In this document: positions 1 through 13,513 of the stretch, piece after piece
Position numbering within the stretch: position 1 is the stretch's first letter
Layout: each line of letters starts with the position of its first letter
Source of the DNA: Nymphaea colorata
Lineage: Eukaryota; Streptophyta; Magnoliopsida; Nymphaeales; Nymphaeaceae
Assembly: GCF_008831285.2 (NCBI RefSeq)
Contig: NC_045144.1
Coordinates: 22,027,716-22,091,715 of the forward strand
Direction of reading: 5' to 3'
DNA: 64,000 nucleotides
Translations under genes and position numbers: made by a program
The notes under the pieces: generated by a model
Databases searched by the model: none
What the model was told of the DNA's origin: nothing
What the model saw: the letters and a program-made list of their open reading frames with translations, nothing else

Positions 1-2445
1 TGTCGTAATTTAATAACATTCAGAGCTTAGTAACTAGGTTTTAACCTAAGAAGCTCAATTTCAAACAAAGAAAAAAATAAATAAAATAAAATAAGACAAA
101 ACCAAGTGCAAGGGCTTTTTTGTTCAAAATTTTGGTCAAAGTTGGGTAGCTAGGTCTAAACCAAAGGTTGACCACACCTAGTCCAGCCCACCTAGCTCGT
201 GTAAATGAGTTGGATGTGGTAAATTAGAGCCATTAAAAGCCATTTAATCTATTTTACAACTTCTTAAGCTTTGAATAAACTAACAAGGCAAATTAAAGAA
301 GGTAGTTGAACCCATCTCCTTCTCTATATAAACCCCCATTTGGCAACCAGGGTTGGGGGGGGGGATTTTTGAGGTCTTCATCAAATTGCTACAACGAGCT
401 AGAAAGGAGAAGCCAAGGAAGAGAAGAAAAATTCGTCCAAGCCCTCTTCCCTCTCTCTCCTTTTTTTCTTCACTTTCCCCTATTCTCTCTATCGATTTTG
501 TTAAGTTAGGGTGCTTAAGTGAACCGTTACTTAGGAATTTCATGGTGAAAAGCACTTTCTTCCCCACTACAAAATCCAACAAGTAAGTCATTTTTCTTCT
601 TTTTTTCCTAAGCTCGAATCCAAACTTGGGTTCTTGCTTAGGATTGCTTGATTTAGAAAACAAGCAAGGTAGAAGATAAACATCAAGACTGACTACAAGG
701 TAGGTGACTCTAATCCAATTTTCATCTATTTGAACTTCTTGCTATTATCTTAATTTAAGCACTCATGGGAAGGGTTTATTTTCATTTGTTTCATGGCTGG
801 GAATGGTGTCCAGCTAGGGTAAAAGCCATAAATCAAATGTACATATTAATGCATGATGCATGCATGAACTGTTTTTTCCAAAAATAAACCTATGAATCAT
901 GTTTTGAAAAGGGTCCCAAGGCCACAACCATTTTAAAATCAACCAACCTAAATCCATTTTGAACTCCCTCCCATGAGTGAATCCCATGGTGATAGAGAGG
1001 CTCACTGCAATATATATAATGTAAATGCCTAGTAGGGACTAACACATTCTTATGAATGTGATCCACCCTTGCATGACGATTAAGGATGAACAACTTGAGT
1101 ATTCTCTTGTTTCCTTTCATTGAAACTTCATGACATGAATGAGAAGCATGCAGCATATGCTTTTGGACAGACTTGGATGTTTAGTTCATGTGTGGACAAA
1201 CTGAATTTCATCATTTTTTAAGGGTCAAACACTCTTAGAATCAATATTTTAAATTTAAACAATCTAAATCAAAATAAAAACTGATTTTTATGGTAGTTTT
1301 GAGGAAAACAGATGATATCAACGTTTTCCTTATGTTTTAAAGATTGATTTCAACTTTATTTTCCTAATTTTTAATTGTTTTGAGATTCTTATCCATGACT
1401 CAAGTTTGTGGACTGCATCTCTAACACTTGTGCTTAAGAATACGACAAGCACATTTAGAGAAAGTTCCACATTTTAATTAAAATCAATCTTTATGTGTAG
1501 ATTGTATGGTGTGTAATTTCATATGAATGAACTTTGAGACATTATAAGAGAGTGCAACATGAATGTTCCAAATGTATGAATTTTGAGAGATTATAAGAGA
1601 GTGAAGGAAGCATGTTTCATATAGCTTTCCTTCTCACTTCACACATTTACAGTCACTTAAAGTCAATAGCACCACATGCACTTTCTCAAGAAATTAAGTG
1701 ATCCAAATTTGAGTTGCAAAAGGCACAACAAGAATTTGTAAACTTCACTTAACTTCCAAAGAAAACATGAGCAATGCATTCATAATCTTGGCCAAAATAT
1801 GTTTAGAAAACACCACGTTTTCTAACAATTTGGAACTTATGTTTCATCAAAAGAATGAACTCTATCTAATCAAATCTCGAGTTTCTAATTTCTTAGACCA
1901 AATCACACAATTTGGCAAAAGTGAATTCAAAATCAATTTTGCTTGCTAAGGTAATTTAGCCATTTTGCCAAAAAATGATCATAAGATGATCACAATTTCA
2001 ACCCAAAAATCATCTTCAGTTCACAACAAAAAGCACATTTCAATCTTCAAAATTCCCAATTAAAACCACTTTCAAGAATCATGGATTTCAAAACAAATGA
2101 CAAAACAAAGGTTTTCAAATCAATTTGTAACTTTTCAAATCATTTTTGAAGGAATTTATTTTAAAAAACAAGTCACTTATTTAAGATGAACTTTGATTCT
2201 TGAATCCAAAACCTCAATGTGCAAGCATATAAGATTTGCATCAATAAATCATACATGATCCAAATGATCCTTAGTTCTTGGTCCAATTACCTCTGTCAAA
2301 GGCGGCAGAAATGGTTGGACCTCGTACCGATGGGCGGATCCCTTTCTCTTGAGAATTTTCCTCAAGATCCAAATTTAAAAAGAATTTTTGTTGATTCGCA
2401 TTTTGATGCCCCCGAGGATGGGGTGGGGTGTGAAGATCAATGCAT
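1..2445 (+). repeat. Long LTR of a Ty3/gypsy element, plus orientation (window starts inside it)
   Basis: This stretch reads as a plus-strand gypsy LTR entered part-way through U3. A TATA box (CTATATAAAC) lies at about 324-333 and is followed by a pyrimidine-rich leader-like segment (430-500). The best evidence is an inverted match: 2215-2445 aligns, as reverse complement, with 19015-19215, which is part of the direct repeat bounding gypsy-1. The shared block holds GGTTGGACCTCGTA followed by GATGGGCGGATCCCTTTCTC here. Similarity towards the left is much weaker, so this is a divergent relative and not the sister LTR of gypsy-1. The exact 3' boundary is uncertain (2307-2530). No gag or pol follows it in the plus direction, so it is probably a 3' or solo LTR. 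Confidence 0.5.
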
Positions 2446-2892
2446 CTTATCCATGCAGCTCGAGCATTTTAACTCCACAACTTCTCTTCCTCTTGTAGGT
2501 AGCGTCAAAGCTCATCTCTCAACATAAGTTCATAATCATACACCTGAGACAACATGCTGTCAGAAACTCTAAGGAGATGCCTTGGATACACTGAGAAACA
2601 TCCCCAAGATGGAATCGATTCCATCTAGCCAACATCAGGCAGGTGAACTCTAATGAAGATATCATCTGGATAAGCAGACAGCCCCTAGTAGGGTGGAACC
2701 AAGTCTAGGCCACAACCTCATGACACTATGGGCATTCTGCCCGATGGGGGTAATACTTGAATGTTTTGGATGTATGTTGAGCCCAGGCCAAGAACTGAGT
2801 CAAAATTTGGAGAGCTGCGTGGTCAGAGACCGTGCACAACAACAACTAAAGTTTGGTGGAAGCTCCCCAATGAGTTTTCTATGAGGCATCAA

Positions 2893-3500
2893 TCAAAGCC
2901 CAATCAACCCAACATTGGATGAGGTCCACTTCCTCTTGGTTGTGTGCCCATGTTTAAGTTTCACCACCATCATCAAGTGAAGAGGGACTTCTATTAACCA
3001 TAAAACTACAAAAGGAAATGTAAGGGATTTATTAGGCGCACACCTTATTTTATTGGAGTCATCGAACATCACATTGAAGTCTCCAAGAACAAGAGTGGGT
3101 TTCTGAACATGAAGGAGAATATATTCCAATAATTCAAGAGCATGACATCGGGAACTCAAGTCAGTTGGAAGATATACATACAAAAGTCTATTTGTGATGC
3201 CCTATCATAACAGTCAATCAAAATCCAATAGAGATTCTTTGACATGACCTAGGTCCATAGCTTATCTATCATAACAGTCAACCAAAATCCAATAGTGATC
3301 CTTTGAAATGACCTAGGTTCATAGCATACATGGATTCCAGCCAAAAATTATATGGGCAACGCCTCCTGATTGATCCGAATTTGATGCTAGGGAAAAATTG
3401 AGGGTAAGATCACTGCCTTGAGCAATCTTCTCATTATGAATCATGGAATTGATAAGGAAAAAGCAAGATGTAGGGAGTTCTTAAAGCAAGAGACCGGACA
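2893..3500 (-). pseudogene. LINE ORF2 apurinic-type endonuclease remnant
   Basis: On the minus strand, VYLPTDLSSRCHALELLEYI is followed by VQKPTLVLGDFNVMFDDSNK. The GDFN motif is the catalytic signature of the exonuclease/endonuclease/phosphatase fold that nicks target DNA in L1 elements. The residues FGWNPCML upstream (about 3360-3340) fit the 'IWIGWNP' region of the same domain in a shifted frame. The domain is broken by stops and by the 64-bp internal duplication at 3203-3330. Confidence 0.6.
3203..3330. repeat. 64-bp direct tandem duplication inside LINE-1
   Basis: The block starting TATCATAACAGTCAA at 3203 recurs at 3267 (period 64) with a few substitutions. It lies within the endonuclease region, so it was acquired after the element stopped coding. 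Confidence 0.7.
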
Positions 3501-4252
3501 TGTCTGGTGGTAGGTCTTGCCAAGCCCCATATGTTCCAAGAGAAACAATTCATTAGGGAGAAGTGTCACTTTCCCCCACTTGAGGCCTAGTGTCCCTCAT
3601 CCCTACTACAGTCGTAATAGAAGGTGGGGATTGAAAATCAAAGGGTTTAGGAAGGGCCAAATCACCAACTCTATTCCTCTTGTTAGCTTGAAAGTTTGAT
3701 TCCAGGAGAGTGAAGCTATGATTGCTAACATCTTTCAGGGTCTATCTCCTTCTCACATCTATGCCTCCCAAGCTCTACTTGTAGGGTTGCAAGCTTTGGA
3801 ACCATCTGTGAACACAAAGAAAGGATCAGAGTGACTAGAAGGCAATGGCTCTGATGGAGTAGCAGATGAAAATTCAAATCCTGGTGAGGTAACATCTTGC
3901 AACGTGTACGACATCTTGAAGGGATTCCTCAAAGGTGAATTTCCTTTTGTCACTATGATATGGATACCAGACTGATGACCGTTGTTCCTCTTCTATTCTA
4001 CACTAGGACAACCTTTCTTTAGGTTGCCGCTATTACCAGGACTGGAAAGAGGGTCCACTCCTCAAGGGTCGACCTTTGGTCTGTGGACAAATTATTGGAA
4101 ACCTGCCCTTATTCCATCACCTCCCCCTCATGCAGAGATTGAAGAGCCTCAAAGCAGTTCTCTTGGGTGGGAAGTTGGTTCTGATTTCTCATGGAGCTGC
4201 CCTAACTATCTCCCATAGGAGATGTCCTATTGCTTACCACCTGTGGAGCAGT

Positions 4253-4612
4253 CTATGCCTTTTGGGTAGCTAATTTGGATTTTGGGCAGTGGTATGGTGG
4301 GTGGGAGTTGGCCCTACTTCTACGACAGAAGCAAAGGCATCCCTCGTAAAGGAGCACCTGGGTGATCACCCTATTGGGTCCAATCTCCACTTGAGCTTCT
4401 GCTAGGAGGGATGATAAAATGGGGCATCCACCCAAATCCTGGCAAAACACACTTTCTGGAAAGAAGAAGTAGAGAGGTCTACTCCTAGGAACCTCACCAT
4501 TTAGTTCTTCCATGATTGCATGAAAAATTTGGGGGTTCCAAAAGTAACATCCCAGCTTTGGAAGACAAATCCAAAGGGGAGCAGAGGATATGTCTGGCAT
4601 TTGGAGGGGCAT
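4253..4612 (-). pseudogene. LINE ORF1 remnant (DUF4283-like plus CCHC zinc knuckle)
   Basis: The minus-strand frame has the pattern of plant LINE ORF1 proteins. PLWICLPKLGCYFWNPQIF matches the DUF4283 motif of the form 'P-x-W-x-x-LP-x-L-P-x-x-x-W-x-x-x-x-F'. It is followed about 55 residues later by VEIGPNRV and then YEGCLCFCRRSRANSHPPYHC. That last part is a degenerate CX2CX4HX4C knuckle in which the second Cys is Arg (CFCRRSRANSHPPYHC). The protein would bind the LINE RNA. The frame is a piece of about 120 residues without a credible start. Confidence 0.6.
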
Positions 4613-4789
4613 TCCAATCTCTCATGCTGAAGGCTTCCACGTGATTTGCTCAAGATGCATGTCAGAGAAGGGAGTAGGTTGTGTGGGGGAGAGGCATGGG
4701 TTCCTCCTCCACCGCAAAAGGCTCCAAGATTACTGCTGAATCCATTCCTAGGTCGCAAGGATCCATTAGCCCCTCACATCTAGAGAGCG

Positions 4790-6735
4790 GAGGGAGAATG
4801 GCCTCTTGCTATTGTTGCATATGTTGAACCCTATGAGAAGAGAGACCGATAATTATGTGGTCAAAGCATTAATACCCTAATACAACCAGACAGAGCTACT
4901 AGTGCACACTAGTTTATGGCTTTTATACATTCATTCTCATATACAAGCATCTTACTAAATATACAAATGCATGGAATTCTATAGTAGTATGCGACACATG
5001 ACATGCACAGAGGGATTTCATGACTCATATGATGAGAGTGTGTGAAATTATCAATAATATGGGAACAAGCAAACACAAAGTGTAGGTAATAGGTTGTGTA
5101 CTACTCATTGGTGTAGTTTGCTTTTATCTCTTTATAAAGTGCATTTATTTACTTACAGGCGGTAAGGGATAGGGATATGTTTGGGCATACAAAGTGTCAT
5201 ACCATGGAATTGTGGGTGACTGTCAACATAATTGAAACAAGCATTTGTAAAGTGCAACTCATACACCATATATTTGATTATGGTACACAGCATATGTTTG
5301 CGTACTATTGTTATTTGTTTTGAGTCAAGTAAATATGATGTGTCATTTTTTGTTGGATGTATATACTTTCTATTCAAATTTTAGTGGATATATGCATTTT
5401 ATTCATTTTTTGTTGGATTTATATACTTTATATAGAAATTTTGTTGGATATATACAAACTAAGCACAATTTTGCTATTCCGCTAATGCAATAGTTTAAAA
5501 TTTGTGGTTTGTCATAATGATGTGCATTTTTTGTTGCCTTTTCATGAATTATTGCTTGAAACTAAATAAGTTACCTATAGTTGCACTGCGGTACATAAGT
5601 CGATGTTGACTTCCACTTGGAGCACCTAATATCACTCCAATCAATTCATTCATTCTTTAAAGAGTGGGTAAAGTAATTGAGGCTAGTAGTTTGATGGTCC
5701 CCCTAGGCATACCATGGGTATTGTTCTCAAACCAGATATTAATGTTGCACAGTTTACACCACTAGGTAGTGTACATGTGATGTAGTGGTTGTTAAATGTA
5801 GATAGATTGTTTGAGAAGTGTTTGTTGCATTGCTTTCTTTTCTCTCTTCGTTTTTGTTTTCTTTGGTTACCTTTTATGAACTCATAATTTTTGTTTAGAT
5901 TGTTATTTTAACATTACATCAACGACATCCATTCCTATTGTATTAAGACATGGTAATAGGATATATAGCATAAAATTTTGGGTCTTGGAATTTGCCTATT
6001 GTACTTTGCGAGGGTCACTGAAGGGCATCCTTTCATGAAGGATTTGAGCATACATTCTTGCTTCCTCTTGTTCTGTTGTTGTGAGAGTTTTTCTGCTAGA
6101 GCTAACTTCTTCTTCCTCACCCATCCTTGGAACTAAGCTCAAATAGGTCATAGGTATGTATTCACCATTGCATGTACCAATTTGAAATCAACCTTAAATT
6201 TTTTTTCTTAATGCCTTGGTTTTTCCTATTTTAGAATAAGTGCCAAGACTACTAAAGAAGAAACTCAAACAGATGTGAATATCCCATTCACCAAAAATGT
6301 AGAACCTAGTCTTCCTGCTCATGAGATGATTATGAACTTCACTATAGGCAAAACATGAAAATACTTAAGGGAACAACATAAGGTTGCAGCTGCCACCCAT
6401 TGTATTTTCAGCTCTTATTTTCAATAAGTACACTACAATAAGCCCAATAGGTCAACATTCAATAATGCAAGGGGGTGAATTCGAAGTGTACACACTATTG
6501 TGAGGGAGTACAGAGACCATCAAATAGTAACACAAGCCCTTCTCTATTTTCCATGTTCGAAGTTAGCCGACCAACATCATCACAATGCAACATGTTGTAT
6601 ATTTTGCTGACCCTTTTATATTTTATTTTCAACAATGTAGATGATGATGCACACTTTAGTGTGTAGTACAAAAAGTGTATTAGGCAAATTCTATAAGAGT
6701 TCAAGCAAATGAATTGGACCAATAACTGGATAAGT
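4790..6735. other. No identifiable gene; AT-rich intergenic sequence
   Basis: No frame longer than 75 codons shows a recognisable motif. The only structure seen is a 60-bp tandem pair at 5343-5462 (CATTTTTTGTTGGAT at 5344 and 5404). A 61-codon minus-strand frame at 5935-6120 has a Lys/Gln-rich start but no recognisable domain. Confidence 0.5.
5343..5462. repeat. Two 60-bp tandem copies
   Basis: TCATTTTTTGTTGGAT begins at 5343 and again at 5403. Each is followed by TATATACTTT and then by TTTTAGTGGATATAT or TTTTGTTGGATATAT. Confidence 0.6.
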
Positions 6736-6739
6736 GTGA

Positions 6740-9700
6740 ATACAACCTCCTTACTAGGAGGGGCAATTCATGTTTATGATCTCATTCTTATTGCATAGAT
6801 TGGATTTTAGCATAGGTCTTCACATGTGACCTAGTGAATCATACTATTCACATCCCTATAGGTACAAGGTTTGACCATTCTTACCACCATTAACAGGGAT
6901 AATCAACCCAAGGACTAAGCATTTCTCCAAAAAATGTACAAGTCATTGATTGATGCATCCTATATGTTTTGTGCATAAAGGTATACAAGTTTATTTTGAA
7001 CTTGGTTTCGAACAAGCAATCTTTTGAGCTTGTTTTGGATGAATTGGAATGGACTTTTTACAAACTGTTTGGCAACTTAACTTGACTTGACTTGACAAGT
7101 TATTTATAAATTTTGAGTGAATTCTTTTAAATTCTGACAAAATTAGAAATTTCCCAAATTGATGGGACCATTGACTTGACCTAAAAATTTATAGATTTGA
7201 TTGACAAATTGAAAATGAAATTGAGAATGCGAGTTGTAGATAGGTAAAAATTGGGACTCTAATTCATTCTTATGAACATGAAATTGATTTTGGGTAAAAA
7301 ATTTGAGCTCGTTTCAGAGTAAGTTCCAAAAAATGAACTTGACTTAAATAACTAATTTAGCTTGGGAAAATGGATACATTGATCAAATTTGAAAATCTCT
7401 TTTATCAAATTGAACCAAATTCTTTTTTGAAGAAGATTGCAAATTCTCGAAGTTAATAAGTGAAGCTTATTTTTGACAAAAAAGAGATTCCAAAATTTAA
7501 TCTTGGAACATGTAGCAAAATCTAAGTTGAGATTGACAGTATTTTTTTATGTTCTCCTTTCAAAAGTAAGTGAGAATTCCTGTTTCAATATGACTCTGTC
7601 ACAATTTGCAGCTTAGCATTGGGTTACTTTTTAAAAATGGTTCACCGTGTGTGATTGAATAAGTGGGTGCATGCATGAATAGCGGAAGTAAACTATATGC
7701 ATACATACATAGTTCACTCTCACTTGCTCTTAATACACATATAAGAATTAATTTTTCATTCCATTATATGTGCACTCATGAAATGAGGAGTAATTTTTTT
7801 ATTAAACTGGGTATGTAGGACTTCTAGATTACACATGATACACATGATATTGGATCAGGCATAATTTTTAGAATACAGTAAATAAGTTTGAGATGTCTAT
7901 TAAAATAGATAAAATTCTTGAAAATGAAAGTGAAATCTTAAAATTTTATGAAAACCCCAATTCAATGAATTGGGAAATCCTCAAAAACATCTACTTTCTC
8001 ATGCTTGAATGATTATGAAGCAGTCCATATCCTGCTTTTAATTATCATAAATTAAAAAACATCTTCTTAGAAGATCTTTCTTCAAGGGGAGATATAAATT
8101 ATTTATAATTTTAATTAACCTCAATAGTTTAAGTTTCAAAATTAATGAAGAAAATATATGTACTTTGGATATGCATATTTGTTTTCACGTTGAAAATATA
8201 TTTTGAATGCAGATCAAATCCTAGGAGTAACGTTCACTCCTAAGTTAGTTTTAAATTTCAAGACGATGTGAAAATGGCATAATAACTTGAGCAAATTTGA
8301 CAAGATCGTTTGTTTAATTCTAATCACAGCTTTTGGCTGGAATTTTATGGTGCCTTGAGATAACGACCAGATCAATTGCAGATTTAGAAATGTTAAATCA
8401 TGAAGCCGTGAAGTTCAACCATATTTAAGAGCTATTCTCTTTAGTGCTAATTTAGGCAAAACTAGAGATTCATCTAGTTTCATAAAGATTGGCAAATTAG
8501 TAGCTTCCCTTGAGCTGAATCATAGAAATTCCAATATTCTTTTGACAAATTAAAATTTGGGTCCCAACAACATATATTCATTCATATATGTATTTACTAT
8601 ATCAACCAGATTTTTTAAGTCTTAATTGGCTAATCTTGTGGCTTTGAGCTATCAAGACCTAATGTTGGAGGCTACCTTTCTTGGATCAGCTTAAGGACAT
8701 GGCCTTTAATCCCTTTTGTAAAACCATTTTACGTGGGCTTCCTTTGAAAAGTGGGTGATGCACGCAAATAATGCTTTAACTAGAACCTCACATTTGTTCC
8801 CTAAATGGACATCATTCCCAACTAAAAAAATGAAATTAAAGTGAATAAACCCTTCCACACTTGCGTCATCCATTCAACCAGCAAGACAAAAATGAGTATA
8901 GAAAATGAGATGTGAAAGCCCAAACCTTGCTGGACAACTTCTAGAGGTGGGAGTGAGCTTGAATAGTTTCCTAGATCCGATGATCCTAAACAATAATCCA
9001 AAGAGGGTTTGGGCTTAGCAAGATAAGAAATAGGATGAGATTCTTCTAACTTTCGAGGTTATGATTACTTTTCCGAAAACCAAAAATCCTAAACTAAAGC
9101 CCAAGGAAAGGGCCTAGGCTTAGCAAGATTGGTAGAAGGAAGGGAGAGAGAGAAAAAGAGCTCCTTCTTGGGGGAAGGCTGCTGTTGTTCCTTCCTTTTT
9201 ATTCTTCTCTTGGTTGTGGTGGTGAAGATAGAGAGCAAAAGCGAGAGAAAATTAACCTAGAAAAATAGTCCACACACTTGGGTGCTTAGAGGGGGTTTGT
9301 ATACAATTTTCGGCCCCCTTGTGCTTGTGTGTCAAGCATTCTATGGAGTGAGCTGGATGAAGACCAGCATGGATTGGGTGCAGGTAGCCTATTCAAGCTA
9401 TGCATCCTCCTCTTTGGGAAGCCTCCCTTTTGAGTTAACGCCTTGGGGCTGATCCAGCCAAATGATGTGGCATGGACCAGCCAATGGCAATTTTGATTAG
9501 GTGGAAAATCACCTAAAATTGTTCAAATTGCTGATATGGTTGCCACCTCATCCAGCCTTCATGCTTGGTTAATGCTTCAGAGTCTTCCTTGTCTCTCATT
9601 GGCCAAGTTCTCAAGAGGTTTGGATTGATAACTAATGAAGAGAGATTAATTCTCTTTAATCTCCTTTTTAAAATCATTGAATTGCGCTAACCTAAACTAC

Positions 9701-11054
9701 ACACATGGACTAAGTGAGCTTTGGCTAGTTAAAGTCCATCGTGACTTAAACCAAGCCAAACTATGCTAATTCAAAATTTTCGTTTTAAACCTAATTTTAA
9801 TTTTTTAAATTTAATTTTTGACCAAGATAACCTTTGACTTTGACTTTGATTTTGTACACTCTCTCTCCTTAGTGTATCCAGGTTTGACTTTAACTCACTA
9901 GGCTTTGACCTAGTGGTATAGTTTTTAAGTTATATTGGATAGTAGTTTTTTTTGTCTAGGAAACCCATAATCAAAATTAACGTGTAAGGATTTAAAATGC
10001 ATCAAATTGAATTGGAAAAGGGCATTCTCATCCAAAATTTGATTGAAAATAGGTTTGAGTTCGTTAAAACCATAATTTGAATAGGGATTGTTTAATTGCA
10101 TATCTAGCTTGTACATTGTACAAGTTCAAATATGATTGATTCGTATAAAACCCTAATTTAGGATCTTATTGATTAGATTGGATTGAGAAGGATAACTTTG
10201 TTCAAAATCAATTGACTGGACAGTTTCACCATGGTTAACATCCTATTTGTGCTTTGATCTCGACTAATTTTGACAAGTCTGGTAAAGTTTGGTACTTAGA
10301 AAAAATTAATCATGTTGTAACTAAGTTCAATTTGAAATGTGCTTTGACTGAGCTTAGTTAAAGCAAAATTGATTCAGTCAAGCTCCAATTTGCTCAATGA
10401 CTGGATTGTTGAATAAGTTTGACCTGTTTTGACTGGGCTCGTGTTTGATTGAGCCTAGTGGATGTGGCGTCACAGCTAGGTGAGCTTGAATCAAACCCAT
10501 ATGCACTTAAATGGTTTGGTATGAGTTATGGAGGCATTCTTTGGGACTAGGTTCCCTCATTTATTAAAAGAGTTCTCCTTTAAGGAAGAGAGATCTTCCT
10601 TAAATAACTCTACCTCCTTTTTAGATCTCATGATTATTTTGATCTCTCATGTCCATAATGAGTATTATTAATGAAAAGGGAGGTGTGTGACACTTTGGGT
10701 GGGCCTTTGCCCATGCAGACCAGGTGGGGCCCAAACGTGGGTTCTGCCTGGTGCTTTGGATCATATTTTATTTCAGTTTTGATTTCAAACTCAAATCTGC
10801 ATTTCAAATGACAATTGTAATTGAATTTGATCTAAGATCCCTTGTTTGAATTCAGTGTTGCCTATTAGATTTGGATGTGACTTTCAATCTTGCATGGGAT
10901 CTATGCCACATATTAAGTTCATGAATTGAGCCTAAACAGAGTTTGGATTTTGAATTTACTTAGAAATTCTAATATTTCACAATCATATGTGATACTTTTC
11001 CAAAAATTTGGAATTGCCTTTAATGACTAAATGGAAAAATTTGGGGTGTTAACA
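6740..11054 (-). repeat. 3' LTR of gypsy-1 (about 4.3 kb)
   Basis: The minus-strand LTR begins TGTTAACACCCC at 11054, immediately downstream of a polypurine tract. A TATA-like GTATACAAAC (minus strand) lies near 9300, and a leader with CTCTCTC and TCTTCACC runs down to about 9100. The U5 end near 6740-6880 matches 19.02-19.92 kb in direct orientation; for example CAAGTCATTGA is followed by TGATGCA and TGTGCATAAAGGT in both. No gene lies inside. The distal boundary is approximate because similarity fades between 6840 and 6700. Confidence 0.6.
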
Positions 11055-11072
11055 AATGCCCCTCTTTGCTTT
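11055..11072 (-). other. Polypurine tract of gypsy-1
   Basis: On the minus strand the sequence reads AGCAAAGAGGGGCATT directly before the TGTTAACA of the LTR. A purine run at this junction primes plus-strand DNA synthesis in LTR retrotransposons. Confidence 0.6.
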
Positions 11073-12099
11073 TAAGCAACCTAGACTGTGCTTAACAATA
11101 AAGATTCGTACACCAATTTGTTTTTAACAAATTGCTTTGAGAAAATTTGTTTTTCAAATGAAGCAAAGTCACCTTTCTTTAAGAGGAATTGCAGTCTTGC
11201 AACAAAAAGATCTTTCTCAATTTCATAAGAAATTTTGTAGAGGATTTGATACTGACTAGAAAATCTTGCAATTGTAGGGAGCTTTTGCACTTCATGCTTT
11301 AGAAGAATCGGCCTTTCAGGCCTTCTATCCCTTGGCAAGTGCTTGCTTTTGCTTTTGTTGCATTTTTGGCCCTTTTTTAAAATTTTGTTTACTTTTTGAG
11401 CCACCCTTCAATTCTTGGAGAAATATCACGCCACCCCAAAAACCACTGCAGAGTTCTACAACTTTGGTGGTTTTGTGTAATTTGCTTTGTGCAATGTCAA
11501 GTCTGTCAGGATTTCTTCTAAACCCTTGTAATGAGCTTTATAGACTAGTTGGCCTTAGGATGCCATGTGCAGAATATCCTTTGGACATACTTACTAGAGT
11601 CAAGATGGCTTTAGGAGGCCTAACATAAGCAAATTGTTCATAAACTGCTTTTTAGCCTCACGGTATAAGCATAAATCATATGTCCACCTGCTATTACAGA
11701 AGTTAGAACCAAAGGAACAACTACACTCACCTTGAGCTCATCATTGAACTCATTTTGTTTAATAGTTTTCCTTTTTACCTTGTCAAGGTCCTTTTGGTCA
11801 ATAGGGTTCTTTCCTCGTGGCATCCCATGCTATAGCTTCACAAGTGTTTGATTTGCAGACCAATATGAATTCCTAAACATTGATCCTCAATTGCAAAGGA
11901 ATTTCTTTGTATAGTTTAAGTTAATTTCCCTTGTGGTTGTTTCCTAAAGGTGAGACATGGGCTAAATTTAGAATATTTTTGTAAATTTTTGATCGAAAAT
12001 GCAATTTGAACTCTTTTTTTTTTGTGAATTTCGTTTGTAAAATCAATTTTGAAACTCTCTCCTAAGAGATGAAATGCCCCTTAGTTGGTGAGAAGGATG

Positions 12100-13060
12100 T
12101 AAAGAATGTATTCATTCACTTACACCATTGTTTTGAGATTTTGAATGACAAATTCAAGTATAGAATTTCTTGAGATGAAAACATTAATTTGATTAGGGTT
12201 TTTAACCACATCGACATCAACTAGATGAGAAGAATTGTAGGGCAGACCTTCTTGATGACATATGGTCCTTCTTAGTTTGGCATCCATTTTCCTTTGGGCA
12301 TACTCCAAAGTAGAACCACTGATCTAAAGACAAGGACACCCTTTTCAAATTTTCTTTCAATGGATTTGGCATAATGTCACGCGACTCTCTTGCGATAGAC
12401 TTTTGCATGCTTTACTGGTTGCAACATTTTTTTCATCTAAGAGGTTTAATAGAGCAAGTCCCTTTTGTTGGTACTTGTTAATTGGAAATTTGGTGAGAGC
12501 ATTGGACTTCATTGATAGCTTTTGAATATGTAATGGAAGGATAATATATGTTCTATATAGTAATTCTGCTAGTATAGAAATGGTGAATGTTGTAATCGTG
12601 GTTTGATATGCCTAAAGTGCATTATGGATTTTTTTGTGCTATCCTATTTCCAACAGTGCCATTATATGACATGATGTTATGAGGAACATAAATTTGTACA
12701 AAAGATTTTTATGGATGAAGGATACCACATTTCGTTCTTCTATTATTTTTAAAGTGATAGCCTTGACCCATTTTGTGAAGTTTTTTGTATCTACTAGAAA
12801 ATGTGTGCATTCATTTGAGGCAAGTGGATTGATAGGGCCAACCATGTTGAAGGCTTACATAGAGAACGACCAGGATAAGCTGACTAAATGAAGGTACGTC
12901 ACTGGATTGTGGATTGATGGGGCATGCAATTGGCATTTGATGTAGTTTTTGACAAAATGATGATAGTCTATTTGCATTGAGGATCAATAGTACTATGCTT
13001 TGACTATCTATTTGACTAGGGTCTAATACCCTACATATCCTCCACAATTTGCTCCATAGG
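12100..13060 (-). pseudogene. Gypsy-1 integrase remnant
   Basis: The minus-strand frames carry the integrase core start MVGPINPLASNECTHFLV and then TKNFTKWVKA at 12845-12740. This is the family pattern 'D-x-I-G-P-I-x-P-x-S-x-x-x-x-F-I-L-V-x-x-D-Y-F-T-K-W-V-E-A'. The first catalytic Asp position has become Asn in the NMVGPI context. Further down (12310-12240) KGKWMPN and EGPYVIKKVC match the C-terminal DNA-binding end ('W-x-P-N-W-E-G-P-Y-V-V-K-K'), with a stop at the Trp. At least two frameshifts and several stops separate the pieces, so no active enzyme can be made. Confidence 0.7.
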
Positions 13061-13513
13061 CTTCTTTAATAACTTCTAGTGCTTCATTTGTATAGAGACT
13101 AGCATATTCTGTTTTGAATCATCTTCTATATAGAATTCTAGCTTGAAATGACTTAAAAGCATGTGTCTGAGAGCTTGTTGTTGTTTTCAAGACATCTCAA
13201 GAAAAAATGCTCATGTTTAGAGGACCATGCTATGAGTGCAAGACAAATTGAACTTGAGGAAGTAAGGAATTATTTCCTTCTCCAGTGTAATGAAAAGTAT
13301 CCCAATGTTTGTCCCTGCCGTACTTCTAGATCCATCATAGTACATTTCGCACATCGGCTTTAGTTCAGTCATCAGGATTTGCTCATCTGGAAAATCATCA
13401 TTTCCTTTGATTTCCTTAAATAAAAAAAATTATGCCAATTGGTGTGCAATTCTTTGTCATTTAATTGATTTTTGTGATACATATTCCAAATCATATTGCA
13501 TCAACAAAACTTG

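Larger units (their letters stand above)
2893..4760 (-). mobile_element. Decayed L1-type LINE, minus strand (LINE-1)
   Basis: Two recognisable modules lie in the order expected for a minus-strand LINE. ORF1 remains are at 4612-4253 and the endonuclease of ORF2 is at 3500-2893. Several stops and frame changes interrupt both, and no reverse transcriptase is visible downstream, so only the 5' half of the element is seen. It lies between the plus-strand gypsy LTR at 1-2.45 kb and the 3' LTR of gypsy-1. Confidence 0.6.
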
